NCBI GenBank assembly: GCA_946480925.1
Contig: CAMLLU010000023.1
Coordinates: 1 to 64,000, forward strand
Length of the DNA stretch: 64,000 bases
Source of the DNA: an uncultured Rivibacter sp.
Lineage (GTDB): Bacteria; Pseudomonadota; Gammaproteobacteria; Burkholderiales; Burkholderiaceae
Direction: 5' to 3'
A model generated the notes under the pieces. It ran no database searches and was not told the origin of the DNA. It saw only the letters and a program-made list of their open reading frames with translations. Positions 34,184 through 42,757 of this stretch are shown one piece after another. A program made the position numbers and the translations under genes. Position 1 is the stretch's first letter. Each line of letters starts with the position of its first letter.

Positions 34184-34690
34184 ATGACCACCAACGTCCT
34201 CATCCTCTGTACCCACAACTCCGCCCGCAGCGTGCTGGCCGAAGGCATGCTCAACCACTGGGCGGCAAAGCTCGGCAAGGACGTGAAGGCCTTCAGTGCC
34301 GGCAGCGCGCCCAAAGGCCGCATCAATCCGTTCGCGCTCGAAGTGCTGCACGGCGTAGGGGTGGACACGGCCGGCTACAGCAGCAAGAGCTGGGACGAGT
34401 TCAGCGCTGAGGGGGCACCGCCGCTGTCGATCGTGATCACCGTCTGCGACAGCGCAGCCGCTGAGACCTGCCCGGTGTTCTTCGGCGGCACGGGCGGGCA
34501 GCCGGCCAAGGTGCACTGGGGCTACCCCGATCCGTCGAATGCAGAAGGCGGCGACGAGGGCAAGCGCCGCGCGTTCGAGCTGACCCGTCAGGCCCTGGGC
34601 TACCGCATGCTGCAGCTGCTGCAACTGCCGCTGGGCACCATGGGCAAGGCCGAGCTGCAGCAGGCCCTGGCCGACATCTCCAAGAGCTGA
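34184..34690 (+). CDS. arsC: Arsenate reductase, thioredoxin-coupled type (copy 3)
   Basis: The 168-aa product has LILCTHNSARSVLAEGM and VCDSAAAETCPVFFG, the three Cys of thioredoxin-coupled ArsC. A GGAG-type ribosome site lies upstream. Starting with MTTNV, it shares its N-terminus with copy 2. It lies 2 bp before the aquaporin gene, suggesting coupled expression. Confidence 0.92.
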   Translation: MTTNVLILCTHNSARSVLAEGMLNHWAAKLGKDVKAFSAGSAPKGRINPFALEVLHGVGVDTAGYSSKSWDEFSAEGAPPLSIVITVCDSAAAETCPVFFGGTGGQPAKVHWGYPDPSNAEGGDEGKRRAFELTRQALGYRMLQLLQLPLGTMGKAELQQALADISKS

Positions 34691-34692
34691 CG

Positions 34693-35421
34693 ATGGACCT
34701 GCCTCGCAAGCTCGCCGGTGAAGCGCTGGGCACCGCGCTGCTGCTGGCCATCGTGATCGGCTCGGGCATCATGGCCGAGCGCCTGGCAGGCGGCAACGTC
34801 GCGGTGGCGCTGCTCGCCAACACGCTCGCCACCGTGGGCGGCCTGTACATCCTGATCGAGGTGTTCGGCCCCATCAGCGGCGCCCACTTCAACCCGGCCG
34901 TCAGCGCCGTGATGGCCTGGCGCGGCGAGCTGCCCAAGGTCGCGTTGCTGCCGTACGTCGTGGCACAGCTCATCGGCGCCATGGCGGGGGCCTGGCTCGC
35001 GCACGCGATGTTCGACCTGGCCATCCTGCAGTTCTCCGCCAAGGTCCGTACCGGCACCGGCCAGTGGATCGCCGAGGCCGTGGCCACCGCCGGCCTGCTG
35101 CTGGTGATCCTGCGGGCGCCCGCCGGCCGCGCCGCGGCGATGGTGGCTGCCTACATCGGCGCCGCCTACTGGTTCACCGCGTCCACCTCCTTCGCCAACC
35201 CGGCGGCAGCCTTCGGCCGCATGTTCAGCGACAGCTTCGCGGGCATCTCCCCCGCAAGTGCTCCGGGCTTCATGCTCGCTGAGCTGGTCGGCGCCGCGAT
35301 CGGCCTGGCGATCCACAACGCGTTCGAACCCCGGCTGCACCCTGCCGGGCACCCCAACGTGATCGAGGCCTCCGGCAGTGCCGAAGGCGATGGCGAGACG
35401 ACCCGAGCGGCACGTCCATGA
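34693..35421 (+). CDS. aqpS: Aquaglyceroporin of ars operons (AqpS-like)
   Basis: The 242-aa protein has six membrane segments and both channel motifs: SGAHFNPAVSAVMAW and STSFANPAAAFGRM. Aquaglyceroporins in ars operons let arsenite flow out down its gradient, replacing an ArsB or Acr3 pump; no pump gene is present here. The C-terminal tail is acidic. It is the last gene of arsR-arsI-arsC-arsC-arsC-aqpS. Confidence 0.9.
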   Translation: MDLPRKLAGEALGTALLLAIVIGSGIMAERLAGGNVAVALLANTLATVGGLYILIEVFGPISGAHFNPAVSAVMAWRGELPKVALLPYVVAQLIGAMAGAWLAHAMFDLAILQFSAKVRTGTGQWIAEAVATAGLLLVILRAPAGRAAAMVAAYIGAAYWFTASTSFANPAAAFGRMFSDSFAGISPASAPGFMLAELVGAAIGLAIHNAFEPRLHPAGHPNVIEASGSAEGDGETTRAARP

Positions 35422-35482
35422 GACGCAGTCCCATGGGCACGCGGCCTGCGCGAGCCCTCGCGGCGACTTTGTTCAGCGTGGC

Positions 35483-35929
35483 TCAGCCCTCATCAGGGAT
35501 CGTCGGTTCCACCAGTTGCGCCAGCAGTGTGAGCGATTCCTGCCAGCCGAGGTAGCAGGCCTCTGCCGGAATCATGTCGGGAATGCCTTCGTGGAGGATG
35601 TGAAGCTCCGTGCCGCAGGACACGGCCTTCAGCGAAATGGTCTTGGTCATCTCGCCCGGCAGGTTCGGGTCGTCGAAGACGTCGATCTGCCGGATCAGCT
35701 CGTTCGGCTTGAGCTCGAGGTAGCGCCCGCCGAACGAATGGCTCTTGCCGCTCGAGAAATTGGTGAACGACATCTTGTAGCCGCCGCCCACCTTGGCGTC
35801 CATCTCATGCACCTGGGCGGTAAAGCCATGCGGCGGCAGCCACTTGGCCAGGGCCTGCGCGTCGAGAAAGGCGCGATACACCCGCTCCGGCGGGCAACGA
35901 AGAACGCGATGCAACTGGACAGTGCCCAT
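35483..35929 (-). CDS. SRPBCC/AHSA1-family protein
   Basis: The 148-aa protein has the START-like fold signature of the AHSA1 group: LRCPPERVYRAFLDAQALAK, then WLPPHGFTAQVHEMDAKVGG and GRYLELKPNELIRQIDVF, ending with a helix GWQESLTLLAQLVE. Such proteins bind hydrophobic ligands; no specific role can be given. It converges on the ars operon. Confidence 0.85.
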   Translation of the reverse strand: MGTVQLHRVLRCPPERVYRAFLDAQALAKWLPPHGFTAQVHEMDAKVGGGYKMSFTNFSSGKSHSFGGRYLELKPNELIRQIDVFDDPNLPGEMTKTISLKAVSCGTELHILHEGIPDMIPAEACYLGWQESLTLLAQLVEPTIPDEG

Positions 35930-36118
35930 GTGTAACTCCGTGGTTTGTTGACAGAGGATGGTCCTCTGAAGCTACGACGAATGGCGGGGAGAGGAATCGA
36001 CAAATGAACGCGCGCGGGCGGGGGCAATATGGGCTCGAGTCTGTTTTGTGAACTTGCCGTCTTGCCAGCGAAAGCCCGTTCGACGTTACTCGCGACACCG
36101 TGCAAGCGGCCAATCGGA

Positions 36119-36529
36119 TCAGCTACCAAGCATGATCTCGTAGACCGGAGGCTGTCCAGCCGTAGCTGCGGATACGAGTTCGAGCCCTTCGAAGAAGTGG
36201 TGATCGTCCTCTCCGACAGTGGCTTGGCACGCTACGTGAAGCTCCCAGAGCAATGCGGCTCCAGTGAGTGGCTCGGACAATGAGGCGACGACGAGAACCT
36301 CGTTGGTCCTGTCTTGCCATTCACCGCTCTCGGCACGGTAGCCATAGGAATAGAGAATGCGGACGTCTGAAAACGGTAGCGGCCGACGCAACTGCGCGGA
36401 AGGATCCTGTGTTTCGACATCAGCGGCATAGTCTCGCGCTGCCTCGATGAATGCGTCAGGCGAGGCAGGCACAGGCTCGGCGAACGACCAATAGACATCC
36501 TCGAGCAATCGCGGGGGGAGCTTCGACAT
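36119..36529 (-). CDS. Hypothetical protein
   Basis: The 136-aa product starts at the ATG at 36529 (SKLPPRLLEDVYWSFAEPVP). It is acidic, with ILYSYGYRAESGEWQDRTNE and EDDHHFFEGLELVS, and has no signal peptide. It looks like a small intracellular domain protein, perhaps of immunity type, but I recognise no family. First of three minus-strand small genes with short gaps. Confidence 0.55.
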   Translation of the reverse strand: MSKLPPRLLEDVYWSFAEPVPASPDAFIEAARDYAADVETQDPSAQLRRPLPFSDVRILYSYGYRAESGEWQDRTNEVLVVASLSEPLTGAALLWELHVACQATVGEDDHHFFEGLELVSAATAGQPPVYEIMLGS

Positions 36530-36554
36530 CGGTTTCCCCTTGACGCCAGCAGGA

Positions 36555-36827
36555 TCAGTGAGACCTTCCAAGGAGCGCCAACAGCACGACTACGAAAAGA
36601 ACATGGAAGGTCAAACCGACGAAGAGGAGCCCAGTGCGCGTGAGAACGCGCTGACCATCCCGCTTGAAGCTCAGTGAGCCGGCTGCACCATAGATGCGCC
36701 CCTCGTTTGCTGAAGCATGTTCACCGCGCCAGGCACCGAAGGTAGCGAGCTTGACCACGACTCTTCCCGTGCCGACGATCACGTACTCCACCATGAGCCG
36801 TACGACGATATCGAGGATTGCCTCCAT
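36555..36827 (-). CDS. Hypothetical small membrane protein
   Basis: The 90-aa product has a hydrophobic start (LDIVVRLMVEYVIVGTGRVV) and a C-terminal membrane helix (LLFVGLTFHVLFVVVLLALL). A central RIYGAAGSLSFKRDGQRVLT is soluble. It lies 25 bp upstream of the previous gene on the same strand. Function unknown. Confidence 0.55.
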   Translation of the reverse strand: MEAILDIVVRLMVEYVIVGTGRVVVKLATFGAWRGEHASANEGRIYGAAGSLSFKRDGQRVLTRTGLLFVGLTFHVLFVVVLLALLGRSH

Positions 36828-36846
36828 GGGCGGCTAAGGCTTAGGC

Positions 36847-37332
36847 TTACGCGAACAAGGCTGTGTACTCGGCGATTCGGTGAACATCGATTTCGGAGCG
36901 TTGCTCGATGTAGATTGGGTGACTGCTCGGTTGCAGAAGGACGTCGGGTCGAAACGACGGCCCCACCAGGCGGAGCTCTGCTGCGTGCCCTAGAGCTCCC
37001 GGTGTAATTGGGATGTCGTTGGCTACGACCGCGGGAATTGGCGGCTCGGAACGTTGCTCCTCAGAATCCCACAACTCGTAGACGCGCTCGAAGTCAGACT
37101 GGGCTACCTCGACCCACAGCCCGATGCGGTATGGATCTGCGCGTGATTTCACCGGTAGCGGGAGAACTGCCCGAATGAAGAACCGTTCTCCGCGAATGAT
37201 GCACAAGTCACTGCTCTCCTGAAGGTGCTCCCTGCGTTCCCCGGGGGACATGCGTGCTGCGTCAGCAGGACGCTTGAATGTAAGTTCCATTTCTTCCAGC
37301 GGATGGTCTTGGCCACACTTCGCACAGAGCAT
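36847..37332 (-). CDS. DUF2199 protein
   Basis: The 161-aa protein starts MLCAKCGQDHPLEEM, a CxxC zinc-binding start, and continues CIIRGERFFIRAVLPLPVK, then RIGLWVEVAQSDFERVYELW, which is the DUF2199 pattern. Members are soluble proteins of unknown function common in bacteria. Gap to the next gene is 19 bp, so the three small genes may be one operon. Confidence 0.75.
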   Translation of the reverse strand: MLCAKCGQDHPLEEMELTFKRPADAARMSPGERREHLQESSDLCIIRGERFFIRAVLPLPVKSRADPYRIGLWVEVAQSDFERVYELWDSEEQRSEPPIPAVVANDIPITPGALGHAAELRLVGPSFRPDVLLQPSSHPIYIEQRSEIDVHRIAEYTALFA

Positions 37333-37519
37333 GCAGTTCCTCTAGCTCTAACCTGTTCCAAGTGCCCGATTCTGCCCACCCCCACAACAGCCAACAACCA
37401 CAACACCCCCGTCACCCCCACCCCCGACGCTACGCCCCTGCACAAATCAACAAGAGGCGGCGCTTCACGCGCGACGCCAGTCGGCGCACGGCCGCCTTGC
37501 AGCAGAGGATTCAACCAAG

Positions 37520-40500
37520 ATGTTCTTCCAGCGTTTGCTCGCGGGCCTGGTGGCCTTGCTGGCGCTTCATGCCACCGCGTGGGCTTCGGCCAACGGCGTG
37601 GTCATCAGCCAGGTCTACGGCGGCGGTGGCAACTCCGGCGCCACCTTGCGCAACGACTTCATCGAGCTGTTCAACGGCGGTTCCGCGCCGGTGAGCCTGG
37701 CCGGGTGGTCGGTGCAATATGCCTCCACCACCGGCGGCAGCTGGCAGAAGACAGACCTCACCGGCGTGACGCTGCAGCCGGGCCAGTACTACCTCGTGCA
37801 GCAGGCGCAGGGCACGGGCGGCACGCAGAACCTGCCCACGCCCGATGCGACCGGCACCATCCCGATGGCCGCAGGCGCCGGCAAGGTGGCGCTGGTCAAT
37901 CACCAGACGCTGCTCACCGGCAGCGCGCCCAGCGGCTCGGCCATCATCGACTTCGTGGGCTATGGCCCGGGCACCAACGCCTTTGAAGGCGCGCCCACCA
38001 CGAGCAACCTCTCGGCCACCACTGCGGCCCTGCGCGCTGCCAACGGCTGCACCGACACCGACAACAACGCGAGCGATTTCGCCACCGGCACGCCCGCGCC
38101 GCGCAACGGCGCTTCGCCGCTGGCGCCTTGCGGCGGCGTCAACCAGCCCATCAGCTTCAGCTGCCCGGCCGCCAATGCCGTGGCCGGCACGGCTTCGACC
38201 ATGACCGTGAGCGCGAGCGACGTGGACGGCGTGGTCAACGGCGCCAGCGTCGTGGGCACGTGGCCCGAAGGCTTCACGCCCGGCGGCTTCACCGCCGCGG
38301 TGGCCGACGGTGGCACCGCCACGCAGCAGATCTCGGTGGCTTCCAACGTGGCGGCCGGCAGCTACAGCCTGCCGCTGCTGTGGAGCAACAACGAGGCGCA
38401 GACCGTGCAGTGCACGATCGCCGTCACTGTGTCGGGCATCACGCCCATCCCGGCCATCCAGGGCAATGGCGCCAGCAGCCCGCTCGCGGGCCAGGGCGTC
38501 ACCACGCGCGGCGTGGTCACCAAGCTCAACAACAACGGCTACTTCCTGCAAGACCCGGTGGGCGATGGCGACCCGATGACCTCCGACGGCATCTTCGTCT
38601 TCACGAGCAGCGCGCCCACCGTGGTGTTGGGCCAGCTGGTGCAGATTTCCGGCACGGTGACGGAGTTCAACACCGGTGCAGCAGGCAATGCCGACACGGC
38701 TGCCCACCCGGTGACCGAGCTCACCGCCACCAGCGGCCTGCAGGTGCTGGGCAGCGGCTATGCCATCGCGCCCACGCCGGTGACGCTGCCGGAAGTGGTG
38801 AACGACGAGCTCGAGCGCTTCGAAGGCATGCTGGTCACGCTGCAGGGGCCGCTCACCGTGGCGCAGAACTATTTCGTCGGCCGCTTCGGCCAGCTCACAC
38901 TGGCGGCCGGTGGCCGGCTCGAAACGCCCACCAACCGGCACCGCCCGGGCGCCGATGCCCTGGCGCTCGCCGATGAAAACGCGCGTCGCCGCATCGTCCT
39001 CGACGACGGCACCACGCTGCAGAACCCCAACCCCACGCCTTATTTCGCGGCCGACAACACCGTGCGCGCGGGTGACACCACCGAGTCCGTCACAGGCGTG
39101 GTGGACTACGGCCTCGCCACCAGCAGCAACACGGGCTTCGGCGACTACAAGATCCACCCGACCGTGGCGCCCACGTTCACGCGTGTGAACCAGCGCACCA
39201 CCGCGCCGGCGCCCGTGGGCGGCAACGTGAAGGTGGCCAGCGCCAACGTGCTGAACTACTTCACCACGCTCAACAACGGCAGCAACGTGTGCCCGCCCAG
39301 CAACACGGCCGACGACTGCCGTGGCGCCAACAGCAGCACCGAGTTCACGCGTCAGTGCACCAAGATCGTCGAGTCGCTGGCCGCCATCGACGCCGACGTC
39401 GTGGGGCTGATGGAGATGCAGAACAACGGCGCCACCGCGGTGCAGAACCTCGTGGATGCGCTGAATGCGAAAGTGGGCGCCGGCACCTACGCCCGCGTGC
39501 CCGACCCGGCCACTGGCACGGGCACCGACGCGATCAAGGTCGCGATGATCTACAAGCCGGGCCGGCTTTTGCTGCCGATGGCCTCGACCAGCGACACCAA
39601 CGCCATCCACGACCGACCGCCGCTGGCGCAGGTGTTCACCGCGCCCAACGGCGAGCGCTTCGTGGTGGTGGTGAACCACTTCAAGTCCAAGGGCTGCGAC
39701 GGTGCCGCCGGTGCCGACCTCGACCAGGGCGACCTGCAAGGCTGCTTCAACGCACGCCGCGCGCAGCAGGCCCAGGCACTGCGCAGCTTCATCCAGTCGG
39801 TGCAGGCCCAGGCCGCCACCAACGACGTGCTGGTGATCGGCGACCTGAATGCCTATGCGCACGAAGACCCGGTGTTCGACCTCACGAGCGCCGGCTTCGT
39901 CGACGAGATCGGCCGCTACAACACGTTGGGCTATTCGTACGTGTTCGACGGCGCGGCCGGCCGGCTCGACCATGCGCTGAGCTCGCTGCCGCTGTCGTCC
40001 AAGGTCACTGGTGCGATCGAGTGGCACATCAACGGCGACGAGCCTTCGGTGATCGACTACAACCTCGAGTTCAAGCAGCCGGCCTGCGCCACCTGCGGGC
40101 CCGACTACTACACGGCCACGCCGTATCGCTCGTCCGACCACGACCCGGTGGTGATTGGGCTTTCGATCTACAAGCACATCGACGGCACCGCGGGCCGCGA
40201 CACGCTGGTGGGCACGGCCGGTGACGACGTGATCACCGGCGGCGACGGCGCCGACACGCTGACCGGCGGCACCGGCCGCGACGTGTTCGCCTACCTCACG
40301 ATGCGTGATGCAGGCGATGCCATCACCGACTTCGTGCCCGGCACCGACCGGCTCGACCTCACGGCGCTGCTCGCCTCCATCGGCGTGCAGCCGCAAGTGG
40401 CCCTGAGCCGCGGCATCGTGCGGCTGGTGGCCGGCGGTGGCGGCACGCTGGTGCAGATCGACACCGACGGCATGGCAGGCGCCGGCACGCCGCGCACGCT

Positions 40501-40561
40501 GGTTACGCTGCGTGGCGTGAGCCCGGCGCAGATCGTGGCCTCGCGTGACCTCGGCCTGTGA
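37520..40561 (+). CDS. ExeM/NucH-family extracellular endonuclease
   Basis: The 1013-aa protein has a signal peptide (RLLAGLVALLALHATAWA), a lamin-tail domain (VVISQVYGGGGNSGATLRND, FIELFNGGSAPVSLAGWSVQ), a linker with OB-like domain, and an endonuclease/exonuclease/phosphatase domain at about 570-880 (VKVASANVLNYF, DVVGLMEMQNNG, VVVVNHFKSKGCD, VIGDLNAYAHEDP, then SSDHDPVV). A calcium-binding RTX tail (GDDVITGGDGADTLTGGTGR, about 893-930) and a type I-secretion-like end follow. It degrades extracellular DNA for nutrients or biofilm release. It stands alone with a run of C/A-rich sequence upstream. Confidence 0.9.
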   Translation: MFFQRLLAGLVALLALHATAWASANGVVISQVYGGGGNSGATLRNDFIELFNGGSAPVSLAGWSVQYASTTGGSWQKTDLTGVTLQPGQYYLVQQAQGTGGTQNLPTPDATGTIPMAAGAGKVALVNHQTLLTGSAPSGSAIIDFVGYGPGTNAFEGAPTTSNLSATTAALRAANGCTDTDNNASDFATGTPAPRNGASPLAPCGGVNQPISFSCPAANAVAGTASTMTVSASDVDGVVNGASVVGTWPEGFTPGGFTAAVADGGTATQQISVASNVAAGSYSLPLLWSNNEAQTVQCTIAVTVSGITPIPAIQGNGASSPLAGQGVTTRGVVTKLNNNGYFLQDPVGDGDPMTSDGIFVFTSSAPTVVLGQLVQISGTVTEFNTGAAGNADTAAHPVTELTATSGLQVLGSGYAIAPTPVTLPEVVNDELERFEGMLVTLQGPLTVAQNYFVGRFGQLTLAAGGRLETPTNRHRPGADALALADENARRRIVLDDGTTLQNPNPTPYFAADNTVRAGDTTESVTGVVDYGLATSSNTGFGDYKIHPTVAPTFTRVNQRTTAPAPVGGNVKVASANVLNYFTTLNNGSNVCPPSNTADDCRGANSSTEFTRQCTKIVESLAAIDADVVGLMEMQNNGATAVQNLVDALNAKVGAGTYARVPDPATGTGTDAIKVAMIYKPGRLLLPMASTSDTNAIHDRPPLAQVFTAPNGERFVVVVNHFKSKGCDGAAGADLDQGDLQGCFNARRAQQAQALRSFIQSVQAQAATNDVLVIGDLNAYAHEDPVFDLTSAGFVDEIGRYNTLGYSYVFDGAAGRLDHALSSLPLSSKVTGAIEWHINGDEPSVIDYNLEFKQPACATCGPDYYTATPYRSSDHDPVVIGLSIYKHIDGTAGRDTLVGTAGDDVITGGDGADTLTGGTGRDVFAYLTMRDAGDAITDFVPGTDRLDLTALLASIGVQPQVALSRGIVRLVAGGGGTLVQIDTDGMAGAGTPRTLVTLRGVSPAQIVASRDLGL

Positions 40562-40590
40562 CGGCCGGCTTGCATGGAATGCGAAAGATC

Positions 40591-40735
40591 ATGATGAACA
40601 AGACCTTCGTTCCCCTCGCGATGGCGGCCGTGCTCGGCACTGCGGGCACCGCTGCACAGGCACAGATCGTCAACGGTGATTTCGACAACGGCCTGGCGGG
40701 CTGGAGTCCTACGTCGGGCTTGCTTCTGGCGGCCT
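40591..40735 (+). pseudogene. N-terminal fragment of an exported (PEP-CTERM-type) protein
   Basis: An ATG at 40591 starts a signal peptide (FVPLAMAAVLGTAGTAAQAQ) followed by IVNGDFDNGLAGWSPTSG, the usual beginning of secreted carbohydrate-binding-like PEP-CTERM proteins. After about 40735 the frame becomes Arg/Cys-rich and is the complement of the next gene. The rest of the gene is lost, again at an abrupt junction. Confidence 0.6.
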
Positions 40736-40765
40736 CGACCCCGATCCCTCCAACGCGGCTCGGGC

Positions 40766-41398
40766 TCAGGCGTTGCTGCCGTTGCGGCGGCGCAGGAAGC
40801 CCAGCGCGCCCACGCCGGCCAGCAGCATGGCAATGGGGCCGGGCTCGGGCACCGGTGCGAGCGAGAACACGCCGGAATACGCACCACCGTTGGTGCCGGT
40901 GATGTTGCCGCGCACTTCGAGCACGTAGCTGCCCGAGCCCAGCGTCACCAGTGCGATCACCTGCACGTCGCCGTCTCCACCCGAGGCCACGAGGTCGCGC
41001 GAGCTCCAGGCCTGGATGAGTGCCGGGCCAGCGGGGCCGGTGGTCGTGGTGGCCAGCGTGCCGCTGTACAGCCGCACCTGCAGGTCGCTGATGTCGAGCA
41101 TCGAACCCAGGTCGATGGTGGCCGTGATGGAGCTGAACGACGAGCCCGAGATCACGAAGGCGTGGTCGTCGTAGAAGCGGTCGGTGGCCAGCACCGTGCC
41201 CGGCACGCCGGCGAGCTGCAGTCCGGCCTGGTTCAGGTCGAAGTCGTGGAAGGCATGCCCGTAGAAGCGGGCGACGGGCTGCGTGAACGTACCGAGGTCA
41301 TAAGCCCAGGTCACGATGTCGACCGCCTTCGCCTGCATGGCCGCGCACGGGGCGGAAGTCAACAGGGCGGCCGCCAGGGGCCGGAAACGCGAACGCAT
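40766..41398 (-). CDS. PEP-CTERM sorting-domain protein
   Basis: The 210-aa protein has a signal peptide (RPLAAALLTSAPCAAMQAKA), a beta-rich body (DLNQAGLQLAGVPGTVLATD) and the C-terminal PEP-CTERM signal PVPEPGPIAMLLAGVGALGF followed by LRRRN. Such proteins are processed by exosortase and exported, often with exopolysaccharide. The ATG at 41398 places the signal peptide correctly. Confidence 0.85.
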   Translation of the reverse strand: MRSRFRPLAAALLTSAPCAAMQAKAVDIVTWAYDLGTFTQPVARFYGHAFHDFDLNQAGLQLAGVPGTVLATDRFYDDHAFVISGSSFSSITATIDLGSMLDISDLQVRLYSGTLATTTTGPAGPALIQAWSSRDLVASGGDGDVQVIALVTLGSGSYVLEVRGNITGTNGGAYSGVFSLAPVPEPGPIAMLLAGVGALGFLRRRNGSNA

Positions 41399-41610
41399 GA
41401 GGCTGCTCCTTGCCAGGGTTGTGTCGTGACCGGCCGCTGCGCCCCCGCGCAGGCGGCATGCCGGAATCTCCACCCGCAAGGCTAGGGGGCGTGCGTGTCG
41501 CCGCAAGGGCACGCAGGGCGTGGCGGCATAGGCTGTTCGGCGCTGTGGCTGCGTGTGTGTGCCTGCGCGGGAGCAGCGGTGAGCATGAGGGCTGCCCGGT
41601 CACCCTGTGT

Positions 41611-42537
41611 TCACGGGCCGAGCCACCTGGCGGGCCAGCTGCCGCTGGCCACCATGCCGTGGATCACCTCGCGCACCAGCCCCGTGACGGCGGCGCAGGC
41701 CGGCGTGGTGGGGCGCGTCACGCTGGTGGCGCAGACCACGCGGCGCGTCATCCCGGGGCTGTCGATGATGGCTGCGTGCAGGCGCGAAGCCGCCGTTTCC
41801 TCGGCCACCGCGCCTAGCGGCAGGATGGTGCTGCCCAGGCCTGCTTCGACGGCGCGCTTCACGTTCGGCAGCGACTCGACCTCGGCCACCACGTTCAGCG
41901 TGAGCCCCTGTGCGGCGCAGGCGTCGTCGATGATGCGGCGCAGGCCGTGCTCGTGCCCGGGCAGGATGAGCGGCCAGCCCGCCAGCCGTGCCAGCGAGAC
42001 GCGCTTGCCGGCCCGTGGGCCCTTGGGAGCGCTCACGAGCGCGAGCTTCTCGTCGAGCAGCGGCTGCTTGGCCAGGCCCGCTTCGGGTTCGCTGCCGTAC
42101 AGCACGGCAAGGTCGAGCCGGCCGGACTGCAGCCATTCGTGCAGGAAGCCGCTGTAGGCCTCCACGACCTTGGGCCGCACCTGCGGAAGCCGCTCGCGGC
42201 AGGCGCGCAGGATGGGCACGGTGGCCGCCAGCGCCACCGTGGTGGGCAGCCCGATGACGACCTCGCCATGCGGCACGGCCGAGGCCTCGCGCACCGCCTG
42301 GCGCGCGCGTTCCACGTCGGCCAGCACCACCTTGGCATGTTCGAGGAACACCTTGCCCGCTCCGGTGAGCGCCATGCCGCGGCTCGAGCGCTCGAACAGC
42401 TGGGCGCCCACTTCTTCTTCGAGCGCCGAGATCTGCTGCCCGAGCGCGGGCTGCGCCACGTGCAGGCGGCTCGACGCCTTGAGCAGGCTGCCCGCTTCGC
42501 TGACGCCGATGAAGTAGCGCAGTTGGCGCAGTTCCAT
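41611..42537 (-). CDS. LysR-family regulator
   Basis: The 308-aa protein starts MELRQLRYFIGVSEAGSLLK with an N-terminal helix-turn-helix (HVAQPALGQQISALEEEVGA) and a type 2 periplasmic-binding-like effector domain. It is of the NAC/CbbR-like subgroup that begins 'MELRQLRYF'. It is divergent from the MaoC-acyl-CoA dehydrogenase cluster, its likely target, but a 61-bp palindromic element sits between them. Confidence 0.9.
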   Translation of the reverse strand: MELRQLRYFIGVSEAGSLLKASSRLHVAQPALGQQISALEEEVGAQLFERSSRGMALTGAGKVFLEHAKVVLADVERARQAVREASAVPHGEVVIGLPTTVALAATVPILRACRERLPQVRPKVVEAYSGFLHEWLQSGRLDLAVLYGSEPEAGLAKQPLLDEKLALVSAPKGPRAGKRVSLARLAGWPLILPGHEHGLRRIIDDACAAQGLTLNVVAEVESLPNVKRAVEAGLGSTILPLGAVAEETAASRLHAAIIDSPGMTRRVVCATSVTRPTTPACAAVTGLVREVIHGMVASGSWPARWLGP

Positions 42538-42549
42538 GTGTCTGGTTTG

Positions 42550-42610
42550 GCTAGGGCCTGTTAACGCTATTTGGAGCGTGAGGCTCCAAATAGCGTTAAC
42601 AGGCCCTAGC
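42550..42610. mobile_element. Palindromic 61-bp element (MITE-like) between LysR and its target operon
   Basis: Two perfect 28-bp inverted arms (42550-42577 and 42583-42610) flank a GTGAG centre. Each end has CTAG, then GGCCTGTTAACGC. This is the layout of a minimal non-autonomous transposon with ends facing out; CTAG could be a 4-bp target duplication of an IS5-type transposase, which is inferred. It lies 13 bp before the LysR start on one side and 147 bp from the next gene on the other. Confidence 0.65.
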
Positions 42611-42757
42611 TGATTGACGTATAGCCGATAGCTGGAATCAGTATTTCACAGATACCGGCGTGCTGACCAGAATGGATCGGCAAGGGCAGGCACCGCCAAT
42701 GCACGCCATGCAAGCCAATGCACACCGGGCAGGCGGGCCCCACGCAAGGAGACCACC

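Noticed and set aside
37511..40396. 961-codon frame opposite the ExeM nuclease gene
   Set aside because: His/Arg/Val-rich with no motif; it is the mirror of a well-supported gene.
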